64,000 nt of DNA from Paenibacillus xylanexedens (GTDB taxonomy: Bacteria; Bacillota; Bacilli; Paenibacillales; Paenibacillaceae), in the NCBI RefSeq assembly GCF_017874615.1, contig NZ_JAGIKV010000005.1, positions 124,001 through 188,000 of the forward strand, written 5' to 3'. Below the pieces are notes generated by a model. That model was not told the origin of the DNA and did no database searches. It saw only the letters and a list, made by a program, of their open reading frames with translations. A program made the translations under genes and the position numbers. Shown piece after piece: positions 26,202 through 34,435 of the stretch (the stretch's first letter is position 1; each line of letters opens with the position of its first letter).

Positions 26202-27215
26202 TCATTCATCGGACGGGTACTGACTGACATGTCGTTCCATAGAGGAGCGAAATTCAACCGGAGTCATACCCGTCGTCTTCTTGAACAACATATGAAAATA
26301 CTGACGACTGCCTACTCCAACATAGTCGGAGATCTCCGAAATCGGGATATTCGTCTGCTGAAGCAGCATCTTGGCCTTCTCCATGCGAAGCATCGTCAGG
26401 TAGTCGGTAGGTGTCCGCTGCGTGTGCTGACGAAAAATGCGATGTAAATAGCCCGGATGCAGATTGACGGCTGCCGCGATATCCTTCATCTGAATGTTGC
26501 GATCCATATTGTGATGCATGAATTCAATGGTTCGTTTGACATACAGCTCCGCCTGATCTGGTGCACTACGACTCATTTCTCCGCGCAGACGCGCAACACG
26601 AACCAGCAACTGGATGAACAATGTACGCACCAGCATGCCCTGTTCCGGGGACGTTAGATTCCGGGCTTCGCGGTGCTGCAACCTTTCCTCTGGCGGAATG
26701 ATCTTCATCGGCATGTTCGATCTTCCTTGCTCCAGCAGACCCCGCTGATCGAGTTCCAGCACCAGACTTTTCATAATGTGATACACTTCTTCCGGGTCAG
26801 GCAGTACCAGATATGGCGATGCATTAGTGAGTAGAGTATAGACTTCCTCCTCTTCCAACGCGAGCTGACGGATCGATAGCTGTCCAGAAGGTGAGCCTGA
26901 GAATCCAAACTCCACATTGAGCATCCGGCAAGGCACGCTATCTTCCACCAGCAAACGGTGCGGGACACCTGCATCGAGCATAATGAACTGCCCTTTTTTC
27001 AAAACGGCCTGCTCCGAACTCCCATCCGGCATCTGCACATCCACCCGGCACATTCCCGAAATAATATACATGATCTCTGTGGAATCATGATTGTGATAGG
27101 ACATACGATAGTTGTCCCATTGCTTGTAGTAGTACGCGTAAAAACGCGGTCCGCAATCCTCTGTTCGCAATGCCTCCTGATATAGACTTCCTGTCCAGCG
27201 CTTCGCGATGCTCAT
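26202..27215 (-). CDS. AraC-family transcriptional regulator with cupin sensor domain
   Basis: The 338-aa protein has an N-terminal cupin (SYHNHDSTEIMYIISGMCRVDV, then MLDAGVPHRL) and a C-terminal pair of AraC helix-turn-helix motifs (about 235-330: MKDIAAAVNLHPGYLHRIFRQ and ISEISDYVGVGSRQYFHMLFKK). It binds DNA in response to a sugar. ATG 27215 gives 6 nt to GGAGGT, while the first ATG (27221) touches it. It lies just upstream of the GH4 gene, so activation of that gene by its substrate is the natural reading. Cupin-AraC proteins are common sugar-utilisation regulators in Paenibacillus. Confidence 0.93.
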   Translation of the reverse strand: MSIAKRWTGSLYQEALRTEDCGPRFYAYYYKQWDNYRMSYHNHDSTEIMYIISGMCRVDVQMPDGSSEQAVLKKGQFIMLDAGVPHRLLVEDSVPCRMLNVEFGFSGSPSGQLSIRQLALEEEEVYTLLTNASPYLVLPDPEEVYHIMKSLVLELDQRGLLEQGRSNMPMKIIPPEERLQHREARNLTSPEQGMLVRTLFIQLLVRVARLRGEMSRSAPDQAELYVKRTIEFMHHNMDRNIQMKDIAAAVNLHPGYLHRIFRQHTQRTPTDYLTMLRMEKAKMLLQQTNIPISEISDYVGVGSRQYFHMLFKKTTGMTPVEFRSSMERHVSQYPSDE

Positions 27216-27396
27216 ATCCATACCTCCATTCCGACAACGATCGATCCTCACTTTTCTCTATTGTAGCAATTCTATAGGTTGAATATAAACTGTCTTCATT
27301 AAAACCATCATTGCATTATGTGATTAGATAAATATATAATTAGTATATTATCTAATCCTTTATGTGAACTGTCTATAATTAAGGAGGTTTCCACTC

Positions 27397-28017
27397 ATGA
27401 ATACCACCTTTCATCTGGTGAGACACGGTCTTAAAGAACGACAAATCGGTGATGTCTCCCTCACTGCCGAAGGGGTTTTACAAGCCGAAGCCACAGCACT
27501 TCATTTTGCCAAAGCCACCTCTCCCGTTACTATAATCCTTACCAGCCCACTTCGACGGGCCCGAGAGACCGCAAGTATGATTGCCCGCCACACCCATTCC
27601 CATATAACCGAAGATCCTCGCCTGCGCGAACGTGCCAATTGGGGCGATTGCCCGGATCAGTCATTCGAAGAATTCATTGCGATGTGGGATCGATGTACGT
27701 CTGACCCAGATTACATTCCACCCGTGGGTGACTCGGCCAAACAGGCTGGTGAACGGCTGGCCTCCCTCCTAACCGAATTGGCTAATGAAGAGCCGGAGAA
27801 TAGTAACATTATTGTGGTTGCACATGGTGGACTCATTACTGATTTTCTGGTGCAAACCTTTACCGAGCGCGAGCTTAACGTCTGGCATTCCGATTTTATA
27901 ACTAGTCAGAACCAACTTATCCCGGAGTGCTCCATCACCACTTTGATTCATGATCAAGGTAACTACACCATTGAAGCGTTCGCTTCTACTCAGCATCTAG
28001 ACTCCAACAATATGTAA
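27397..28017 (+). CDS. Histidine phosphatase family protein
   Basis: This is a 206-aa phosphoglycerate-mutase-like phosphatase. The N-terminal LVRHG holds the catalytic His, TSPLRRARETA holds the second Arg, and VVAHGGL holds the second His. The acid residue is in RLRERANWGD. Substrates in this family range from sugar phosphates to nucleotides and cannot be read here. An AAGGAGG site is placed 10 nt before the ATG. It is a single gene, divergent from the AraC gene. Confidence 0.92.
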   Translation: MNTTFHLVRHGLKERQIGDVSLTAEGVLQAEATALHFAKATSPVTIILTSPLRRARETASMIARHTHSHITEDPRLRERANWGDCPDQSFEEFIAMWDRCTSDPDYIPPVGDSAKQAGERLASLLTELANEEPENSNIIVVAHGGLITDFLVQTFTERELNVWHSDFITSQNQLIPECSITTLIHDQGNYTIEAFASTQHLDSNNM

Positions 28018-28077
28018 AAGAATGACGTAACATGGACGCCGGGAACACGCCAAGTTTTGCCCGCAGATCCTTATGTA

Positions 28078-28132
28078 AAAAAGCTCTGAAACCTCCATGT
28101 GCCGAGACACATGGGGATTCCAGAGCTTCCAA
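28078..28132 (-). terminator. Terminator of the PL11 lyase gene
   Basis: On the minus strand AAGCTCTGGAATCCCCATGTG pairs with CACATGGAGGTTTCAGAGCTT with a small loop, followed by TTTTTTAC. It sits about 100 nt after the lyase stop and faces the phosphatase gene. Confidence 0.8.
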
Positions 28133-28235
28133 GCTTCGATGCCAACTCTTAAAACTAATGACGCTGCGTTACGTTACACCCTGATCATGAACACATGTTA
28201 TGTTGCTATTGCTAGCTATTATTACTCCGGCCTGC

Positions 28236-30647
28236 TTACTTTCCGCCCTTACCTGGCGTGTAGAACTTAGGCAGCGTTACTTTGGACCAGTCCATATCCG
28301 ATGCCATGTAGAAGGACGGATAGGACGGCTGATTGTATCCACTGTTCTGTCCGGCAATACCCACACGATACATCGCATCATGCATCAGCGTGTACAGCTT
28401 GCGGTCTGTCTTCTCGGTACTCAGATAGATACGAATCGCTGAACTGTCGGTGGTTCTCACCAGCATCTCTTCCCGCCAATCCCCGAAGATATCAGCTACG
28501 AGAGAAGGTGTACCTTTGGTGTGATTGTTGGTCAATGTGCCTGTTGCCGTCAGCAACGTGCCACGATTCCAGTCTTTGATGGTTGGTGTAACATCAATCG
28601 CACCATCAACGATCTGTGTGGTCATATCACCAGCCCAACGGATATTCATATTTGTTCCCGGCGCCTGATCACTGATTTTCTCACCCTTAGCTGTCCACAA
28701 CCCTACAGCCCATGTCTCCAGCCCACGGCGAGTCGGATCAACATCACCCACCATGCCGCGACCGGTATCTTTCCCCGTGTACCCACCATAGATTACTTCT
28801 CCGGTCTTCGCATCACGCAGGGAATAGCCGTATGGCGCCCACGGACCACCCTCGTGAACCATGAAAATCTCCAGTCCCGGACGATCCGGGTCGATATCTG
28901 CCACATGAAGTGCGTCCCCATGACCCAGACGAGCAATGGTTCCCGGTGCAGCACTCTCGGCAGGCATCAGGTCTGTGGAGCTGTACAGCACGCTGCCGTC
29001 ATGATCAATTGTAGCGGAGCCATAGATAATCTCCTGTTTGCCATCTCCATCTACATCCGCCACACTGAAATAGTGCGCTCCCTGAGTTGTAATGGAGCCG
29101 TACTGCGGATCTGTACCATCTACGCCGTGCGGTCCGTCATTGAATGGGTTCTTCATCGGCGTCCAACCGCTGTCCACTTTCCATTCCTTTTTCAGTTTCT
29201 TGCCGTCCCAATTGTAGGCAACCATCGTCGAACGTGTGTAGTATCCGCGTGCAAAGATTGCAGACGGCTTCTTGCCGTCCAGATACGCCACGCCTGCCAA
29301 GAAACGGTCTACCCGATTCCCGGGTTCGATCCGTGCCATCGCATAATCGCCCCACATCAGGCCATCATCATGACGCTCAGGTTCATATGGAATGGTTTCC
29401 AGCTCTTTGCCTGATTTACCTTCAAATACCGTAACATACTCAGGTCCATCCACGATAAAACCTTCAAACTTGCGCAGCTCATTTCGGTTGCTGCGTTCTA
29501 CCGCGTACACATCAATGAAGTAGTCGGCCAGACTCTCGGCATCCTGCTGAGATAATGGGTAATTATATTTTTTCTCCATTCCAAAAGCCTCTTCCAATGT
29601 CGCAGGCCAGTTCCCCTTAACAACCTCATCGTGCTTATGCCAGTTTTTGAACATATCCACCACGTGATCGTAGTAACCATCCGCACTTAAACGATAATCA
29701 TCTTCGTTCGAGTACCCTGCCTTGCGATCCTGCTTCGGAAGTGTGATGTACTTCTCGGAGGTCACTTTTCCTTTTTTGTTATATTTGATAATCTTCGTGC
29801 CCGGAGCGGTCTTGAACATCATCTCAGCCTTGCCATCCCCGTCAAAATCGTAAACGAGCATCTGTGTATAATGAGCACCTGCACGGATGTTGACCCCAAG
29901 ATCGATCCGGTACAACAACTGACCGTCCAAGGTGTATGCATCAATGTAGGTTTTACCGGTGTATCCTTTTTGCGATACGTCCTTGGCGTTGGAAGGGTCC
30001 CATTTGACGAAAAACTCATATTGGCCATCCCCATCCACATCACCCACGCTCATGTCATTGGCGGAATACGTATAAGCTTCTCCGGCCGGAGTCACGCCAT
30101 CGGCGGGTTTTTGCAGTGGAATGTCCACATAGCCGTTCGCCCAAGGTTTGACGGATGCACTGCGTTTACTCTCCTTGCCCTTCTTGTTCACCGCCGCCAC
30201 TTCATAACGGGAAGACGATTTACCCGTGGCATCTACATAGTTGGTGCTGTCGGTGACAGCAGCGATCTTTTTACCATCACGATAGACGTTAAAGTCCGTA
30301 CCTGTCAGCCCTTTGTCACTATACCCTGTTGCTTCATCACCAAGCAATCTCCAACTGAGAAACACACCTTCAGATGTTGACGCAGCCACCAGACCACGAT
30401 CCAGATATTCCAGTTGAATCTCTTTCATGTGACTGCCTCCCTTATGTGATTGCAGGCCAGCCTCCGTCGCCCCATTACCGTTGGAAGCTTCCGCTCCGGT
30501 AATCCCCGCTGTTCCCCCAACAAGCAAAGCTACGCTGAGTGCCGAAGAGAGCACCTTGGCTGCAAGTGGCATACGTGCCTTCCTGCGACCGGATTGCTGA
30601 CCTGAAGCCGATCCCTTATGTACCGGCGTTGTTGTTTCTGAGTTCAT
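28236..30647 (-). CDS. Rhamnogalacturonan lyase, PL11 (YesW/YesX-like)
   Basis: This 803-aa secreted polysaccharide lyase cuts the rhamnose-galacturonate backbone of pectin by beta-elimination. The PL11 pattern is clear: an N-terminal beta domain (YLDRGLVAASTSEGVFLSWRLLG), then an eight-bladed propeller with repeated calcium-binding DxDGDG motifs (DVDGDGQYEF, DFDGDGKAEM, DVDGDGKQEI), and the C-terminal NIRWAGDM. The signal peptide is atypical: about 25 basic and polar residues precede a hydrophobic stretch (VLSSALSVALLVGGTAG). An AAGGAG and a GAAGGTGG stand before the ATG. A leader with promoter-like and terminator-like elements lies upstream (30771-30870). With the GH6 gene next to it, it gives this region a plant cell-wall degrading role. 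Confidence 0.94.
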   Translation of the reverse strand: MNSETTTPVHKGSASGQQSGRRKARMPLAAKVLSSALSVALLVGGTAGITGAEASNGNGATEAGLQSHKGGSHMKEIQLEYLDRGLVAASTSEGVFLSWRLLGDEATGYSDKGLTGTDFNVYRDGKKIAAVTDSTNYVDATGKSSSRYEVAAVNKKGKESKRSASVKPWANGYVDIPLQKPADGVTPAGEAYTYSANDMSVGDVDGDGQYEFFVKWDPSNAKDVSQKGYTGKTYIDAYTLDGQLLYRIDLGVNIRAGAHYTQMLVYDFDGDGKAEMMFKTAPGTKIIKYNKKGKVTSEKYITLPKQDRKAGYSNEDDYRLSADGYYDHVVDMFKNWHKHDEVVKGNWPATLEEAFGMEKKYNYPLSQQDAESLADYFIDVYAVERSNRNELRKFEGFIVDGPEYVTVFEGKSGKELETIPYEPERHDDGLMWGDYAMARIEPGNRVDRFLAGVAYLDGKKPSAIFARGYYTRSTMVAYNWDGKKLKKEWKVDSGWTPMKNPFNDGPHGVDGTDPQYGSITTQGAHYFSVADVDGDGKQEIIYGSATIDHDGSVLYSSTDLMPAESAAPGTIARLGHGDALHVADIDPDRPGLEIFMVHEGGPWAPYGYSLRDAKTGEVIYGGYTGKDTGRGMVGDVDPTRRGLETWAVGLWTAKGEKISDQAPGTNMNIRWAGDMTTQIVDGAIDVTPTIKDWNRGTLLTATGTLTNNHTKGTPSLVADIFGDWREEMLVRTTDSSAIRIYLSTEKTDRKLYTLMHDAMYRVGIAGQNSGYNQPSYPSFYMASDMDWSKVTLPKFYTPGKGGK

Positions 30648-30770
30648 CCACCTTCACGCTCCTTGAGTCAGAATAGGTGACGCATATACACATCGATGAT
30701 AATTGGACGTTCGATAATTCATACAGGCCTTCTTCGACGGACGTTCCCAATCCATAATGATTACGCTTAC

Positions 30771-30872
30771 AAAATTAAAAAAGAGAAATCAGCTTGCCCG
30801 ACTACCGGAGTGCGGTCCCCCTTCCATTCTCTTTCCAATCCGAGCGAGGTGATCCCGCCCATCGGGTTCTAT
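30771..30872 (-). promoter_or_regulatory. PL11 leader: -10 element and early intrinsic terminator
   Basis: On the minus strand a TATAAT (30873-30868) stands without a good -35. About 90 nt further on, AAAGAGAAT (30833-30825) pairs with ATTTCTCTTT (30790-30781) around a GC-rich internal part that includes GGGGGACCGCACTCC, followed by a T-run. A transcript starting here would end about 120 nt before the lyase start codon, so this could be an attenuator or riboswitch-like leader. It has faint likeness to a T-box antiterminator but no specifier loop that I can see. The rest of 30648-31011 holds nothing else recognised. Confidence 0.4.
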
Positions 30873-31011
30873 TATAGACATCCTGTCTGCCAGACCCTAG
30901 GCAAATATCCGTCCAAAACGATTAATAATCAGTGTTTTTAGGAGTCATTTGGAAAATCAACCCGATGACGCTTCGGTCGGAAGGGTGATTTAAGCTCACC
31001 GCCAAGTTTTT

Positions 31012-31206
31012 CTAACGAATCTCACACACCCTATTGGGGCGTTAAACTCCAACAACGAATCCTAACGAATCTCAGCAACCTTATTTGGACCAAATCGGGT
31101 CTAAACGGGGCAAAATCCATCCAAATTAACTGAATAGCGTGTCTACGATTCGTTAGAATTTTCAACTGTATCAATTCAACTAGATAGCGTGCCCTCTGTT
31201 CGTTAG
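31012..31206. repeat. Composite intergenic repeat with CTAACGAAT modules
   Basis: CTAACGAATCTC occurs twice (31012 and 31062) and its reverse ATTCGTTAG twice (31148, and with one change at 31198), giving four related modules, two facing two. Neighbouring words (GCGTGTCTACGATTCG, GCGTGCCCTCTGTTCG) repeat as well. It lies between the PL11 and GH6 genes. A minus-strand 94-codon frame spans it (31031-31315), but has no ribosome binding site and mirrors the repeat, so I do not call it a gene. A hairpin GGGCTGTCC..GGACAGCCC follows at 31217-31256. Confidence 0.7.
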
Positions 31207-31363
31207 AAAAGAAATAGGGCTGTCCCTTGATCATTTTCATGACCAGAGGACAGCCCAGCTTAATACATCCGCTCTCACATCCTAATTTCGGATCTTCAAG
31301 CGATTCTAAATACATTTTGATGTGAGAACTTCAATCTAGAATGACACTTGTAATGCATAGCAA

Positions 31364-31402
31364 AAAACCGCAATCCTCTAACACACTGAGGATCGCGGTT
31401 AA
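31364..31402 (-). terminator. Terminator of the GH6 cellulase gene
   Basis: On the minus strand AACCGCGATCCTC pairs with GAGGATTGCGGTT around a 9-nt loop, followed by TTTTTTGC, about 20 nt after the stop codon. Confidence 0.85.
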
Positions 31403-31420
31403 GACAGTTACAAGTAAAGT

Positions 31421-33865
31421 TTAAGGCTCAATACCCCATACCAGGTTTCCACCTTGGTAGAGTGTTACCTTGTTCCAATCCTGGTAGGATGTTTTCGTTG
31501 GATCGAAGGAATAGTCATTAGTCTCGTCAAAGTTGGACCAGTCTGTTTTGTACATGCGAAGCTGGATGTCTCCAGTCTGTCCACCAGCCTGAATGCTGCC
31601 AGCGCCAGATGTGAAGCTCAGCTCAACATACGAGTCTGTGAAGGTCCGCTGGATATTAGCTCCGCCAACTTGAGCGTAATCGATGGCAGAATCCATCGCA
31701 GCTGAGCCTTCTTTGGAGAAGTAATACCGGATCTTCAGATCACTCAGATTCACAGCAGTACTACCCAGATTTTTGATGTTTAAATACGGTTTGATCTGGC
31801 TATCTTGAGCATTGGTATCCCCAGCACGATATTGCACGACAAGATCACTCGTTGGTACAACGACACTTTGAGGTGTCGCGGAAGCTACAGCGGAATCGGC
31901 ACTTTGCCCTGCTGCATTCACTGCACTTACCACATAATGATACGTCGTACCGTTCGTGAGGGCCGTGTTCGTGTAGGACGTACCACTCACATTCGCGGCG
32001 ATCGTTGTGAACGGACCTGTTGCACTCAGTGCGCGTTTCACATTATAATTTGTCGCACCTGTAGAAGCGGTCCACGTCAGGCTCACCTGCGCATTGCCTG
32101 CAGTTGCTGTGAGAGCAGTCGGTGCAGCTGGCGCCGTTACACCTGCAACGGGTGTAGCTGTTGCTGTTGCAGAGTTAACACTTTCACCTACTGCATTTGT
32201 TGCCGTTACCACATAATAATAGGTTGTACCATTGATCAGGCCGGTGTTGCTGTAAGATGTTCCACTCACGTTAGCTGCAATCGTTGTGAATGGACCTGAT
32301 GCACTCAGTGCCCGCTTCACGCTATAACTTGTAGCCCCTGTGGAAGCAGTCCACATCAAGGAGACTTGAGCGTTACCGGCAGAAGCTGTCAATGCTGCTG
32401 GTGCTGCCGGAGCTGTTGTTCCGCCCGGAGGGTTGCCTCCACCGTTACTGGCAGGCAGTACAGGGAATGAGTTTTTCACTAGTGCCACGAATTGATCATG
32501 GAACCAGTGACCCGATACCGGGGCATTAGGCAATGCACCTGTTAATACACCATCCCGAGTTGTGAAGGTTGGATCACACATCCGGTCAAAACCTTTGCCT
32601 TCGTTATTCGGAATTTCGGAGCTAGAGCCATCGGATTCACCCGGAGGTTTCACCCATACATAAGCATCCAGATGCGCTGGTCCTGGTGCAGCCTTAGGTG
32701 CTTCACCCATACCTGCGCCACTGGCATTACACCAGTTCCCCCGATGCTCCCGGCGATCTACACGTCCGGAATTCACATAATCGTTGATGTTGCTACCCGT
32801 AGCAGATGCTGGACGGTTTACCCCGCCCCACCCATTCCGGCTAGTATCAATCAGGAAACCTGTGCTGCTTGGCCAGCCAGCTTGTACGAAATCGGCATAC
32901 AGCGCAGCGGTGAAATCGGTTTCGTCAAAATAAGGATTCCACTCATAAAACTTGGCAGATTTAATCGGTTGTCCACCGATATTGAGATCAGGGTTAGACA
33001 GGTTCGGCTCCCCCAGCGGTGTAGTGTTCGCTGTATTTGTAATGAAGCCATCTGCACTGTTCAGACCCGCGGCTGTCCCTTGCACAACACTTGTATACAG
33101 CGCGACTGCTGCAGAACGGTTGTTATCCCATCCAAGCCAGCCGGAGTGGCCGATATCCAGATAGTTGTACACATTTGGAATGGCGTGCAGCTTGTCCAAT
33201 GCATACTTCACACCCGCCTCATAGATACCTGTTGAGCTGGCTTGACCACAAGCTGGTGTACTCAGGTTGGTCACAAGGTTAGGCAGACTGTCCGGTTCAA
33301 TGACAGCAATAATGCGAATATCCTGATACTTCGGATCTGCGAAGATATCTGCGAGCACATCAATATAATCCGTTTTATAGGTCTGCAGTGCTGCCTGTGT
33401 TAGTGGAAGTTCACCATTCGATGCAAGTGCATGACAGTCCCGTCCGGGCAGATTGTAAATAACAAATGAAGCGGTGATCGGTGTACCCGGTTTCTTTTGA
33501 GCGAGAACGGCATCAAGATGTTGCTCTACACTTTTGCGACCAGCGTTGTCCGTGCCGCCATAGATTGCAGCAATCCGGTCAACCCATACTGCGGTTGGAT
33601 ACGATTTGACGGTCTCCATCTTGGCCTTCAACGACGCATCGTTGGTCAGTGCAATGGACGTATCCACGAGAGCTGAATAGTCCTGATTCAGATAGGCCGT
33701 TGCCCCTACAAATGGATTATTCACATGGGCTTCGGCCGCCTGAGCCAAGCCTGGAGACAGTCCAGGGAAAATCCCCGCCGCGAGCAGCGTTGCTGCCAGC
33801 ATTTGCTTTACACCTTTGCGCAGGATCTTCTTACCTCTCGATTTGGTTTTCAATTTAGTCTTCAT
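31421..33865 (-). CDS. GH6 cellobiohydrolase/endoglucanase with two FN3 domains and CBM3
   Basis: This is an 814-aa secreted cellulase. The order is: signal peptide (1 to about 43, hydrophobic MLAATLLAAGIFPGLSPG, cut after AQA); GH6 catalytic domain (about 47-470), with the catalytic acid Asp in IAVIEPDSLPN and the substrate loop YLDIGHSGWLGW; two fibronectin type III repeats (about 488-575 and 582-667), nearly identical to each other; and a C-terminal family 3 cellulose-binding module (about 672-814). It attacks crystalline cellulose outside the cell. ATG 33865 follows AAAGGAAAGGTGG. The 5' region is long and carries a cre-like site, a consensus promoter and orphan Shine-Dalgarno sequences. 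The duplicated FN3 units suggest recent internal duplication. Confidence 0.95.
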   Translation of the reverse strand: MKTKLKTKSRGKKILRKGVKQMLAATLLAAGIFPGLSPGLAQAAEAHVNNPFVGATAYLNQDYSALVDTSIALTNDASLKAKMETVKSYPTAVWVDRIAAIYGGTDNAGRKSVEQHLDAVLAQKKPGTPITASFVIYNLPGRDCHALASNGELPLTQAALQTYKTDYIDVLADIFADPKYQDIRIIAVIEPDSLPNLVTNLSTPACGQASSTGIYEAGVKYALDKLHAIPNVYNYLDIGHSGWLGWDNNRSAAVALYTSVVQGTAAGLNSADGFITNTANTTPLGEPNLSNPDLNIGGQPIKSAKFYEWNPYFDETDFTAALYADFVQAGWPSSTGFLIDTSRNGWGGVNRPASATGSNINDYVNSGRVDRREHRGNWCNASGAGMGEAPKAAPGPAHLDAYVWVKPPGESDGSSSEIPNNEGKGFDRMCDPTFTTRDGVLTGALPNAPVSGHWFHDQFVALVKNSFPVLPASNGGGNPPGGTTAPAAPAALTASAGNAQVSLMWTASTGATSYSVKRALSASGPFTTIAANVSGTSYSNTGLINGTTYYYVVTATNAVGESVNSATATATPVAGVTAPAAPTALTATAGNAQVSLTWTASTGATNYNVKRALSATGPFTTIAANVSGTSYTNTALTNGTTYHYVVSAVNAAGQSADSAVASATPQSVVVPTSDLVVQYRAGDTNAQDSQIKPYLNIKNLGSTAVNLSDLKIRYYFSKEGSAAMDSAIDYAQVGGANIQRTFTDSYVELSFTSGAGSIQAGGQTGDIQLRMYKTDWSNFDETNDYSFDPTKTSYQDWNKVTLYQGGNLVWGIEP

Positions 33866-33960
33866 AGTTCCACCTTTCCTTTAGTTAGATTGGGTTGTAC
33901 TCATGTCTGATCCTCTGTGTCATTATGATGCTTAGCACGAAGAGAACGTTCGGATGAGTT

Positions 33961-33979
33961 GGTTGTATCACCTCCAAAA
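33961..33979 (-). promoter_or_regulatory. Orphan Shine-Dalgarno (STAB-SD-like) in the GH6 leader
   Basis: On the minus strand TTTTGGAGGTGATACAACC is an excellent ribosome-binding sequence but no sizeable gene starts behind it; GH6 begins about 95 nt later with its own site. Such sequences are known to stabilise mRNA 5' ends by binding 30S subunits (the cry3A STAB-SD). That role here is inference. Confidence 0.4.
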
Positions 33980-34129
33980 GAAATGGTTGTATGATTGGAA
34001 TCTTGAGCAAACAAATGGTGTGTGAGGGCGAATCATGTGAATGAGTATAATATGGTGGGTGTGGTTGAACGTGTGTTAGACATGAAGAAGTGTGAAAAAT
34101 GACTTATGGGATGTCTGAATCCTAAATTG

Positions 34130-34143
34130 GGTAAGCGCTTTCT
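34130..34143. promoter_or_regulatory. cre-like site upstream of GH6
   Basis: GGTAAGCGCTTTCT fits 12 of 14 positions of the catabolite-responsive element consensus (TGWAANCGNTNWCA). It lies about 265 bp before the cellulase start, downstream of a consensus promoter, where CcpA could block transcription when glucose is available. Confidence 0.45.
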
Positions 34144-34153
34144 TCAAACGGTT

Positions 34154-34246
34154 AAAAAAAAGGCCTTCGCCTATCCATCTACAAACATGATGTTCGGTGT
34201 CACCTCCTTATGTTATGATTATACGACATGCAAATTTTACTGTAAA
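34154..34246 (-). promoter_or_regulatory. Consensus promoter with early terminator upstream of GH6
   Basis: On the minus strand TTTACA (34246-34241), a 17-nt spacer and TATAAT (34223-34218) form a near-perfect sigma-A promoter. The transcript starts into AAGGAGGTGACACC (34210-34197), then a five-codon frame, then AGGC-GAAG-GCCT with eight T (34172-34154), a small intrinsic terminator. So transcripts either stop after about 55 nt or read on toward GH6. The 33866-34435 stretch has no protein gene. Confidence 0.55.
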
Positions 34247-34321
34247 TTGAATTATATAAATTTAATTATATTTTTTTCCATAATTCAGGCAGGAATCTGG
34301 ACATCCCTTGCTCCAAAAGAC

Positions 34322-34367
34322 ACACGAGGTCCATCGTGGCAATCTGCCACAATGAACCTCGTGTTTT
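34322..34367. terminator. Terminator of the efflux operon
   Basis: ACACGAGGTCCATCGTGGCA pairs with TGCCACAATGAACCTCGTGT with a tiny loop. It lies 70 nt beyond the stop of the HlyD-like gene on the minus strand; the T-run there is short (CTTTT), while the plus-strand side has TTTTT. Confidence 0.7.
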
Positions 34368-34435
34368 TCAATGCCGAATTAATCGTTCGTCTAGCTAGTC
34401 ATTACATATAATGTCTTGTTCTTATATTCCTACAT

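Noticed and set aside
30800..30833. T-box riboswitch before the PL11 gene, suggested by GGGGGACCGCAC
   Set aside because: The T-box core is incomplete, no specifier stem was seen, and a lyase gene is not a usual T-box target.
31031..31315. 94-codon minus-strand frame
   Set aside because: It lies over the intergenic repeat and a hairpin and lacks a ribosome binding site.
34106..34411. 101-codon plus-strand frame upstream of GH6
   Set aside because: It runs through a terminator hairpin, a cre-like site and promoter elements, with no ribosome binding site.
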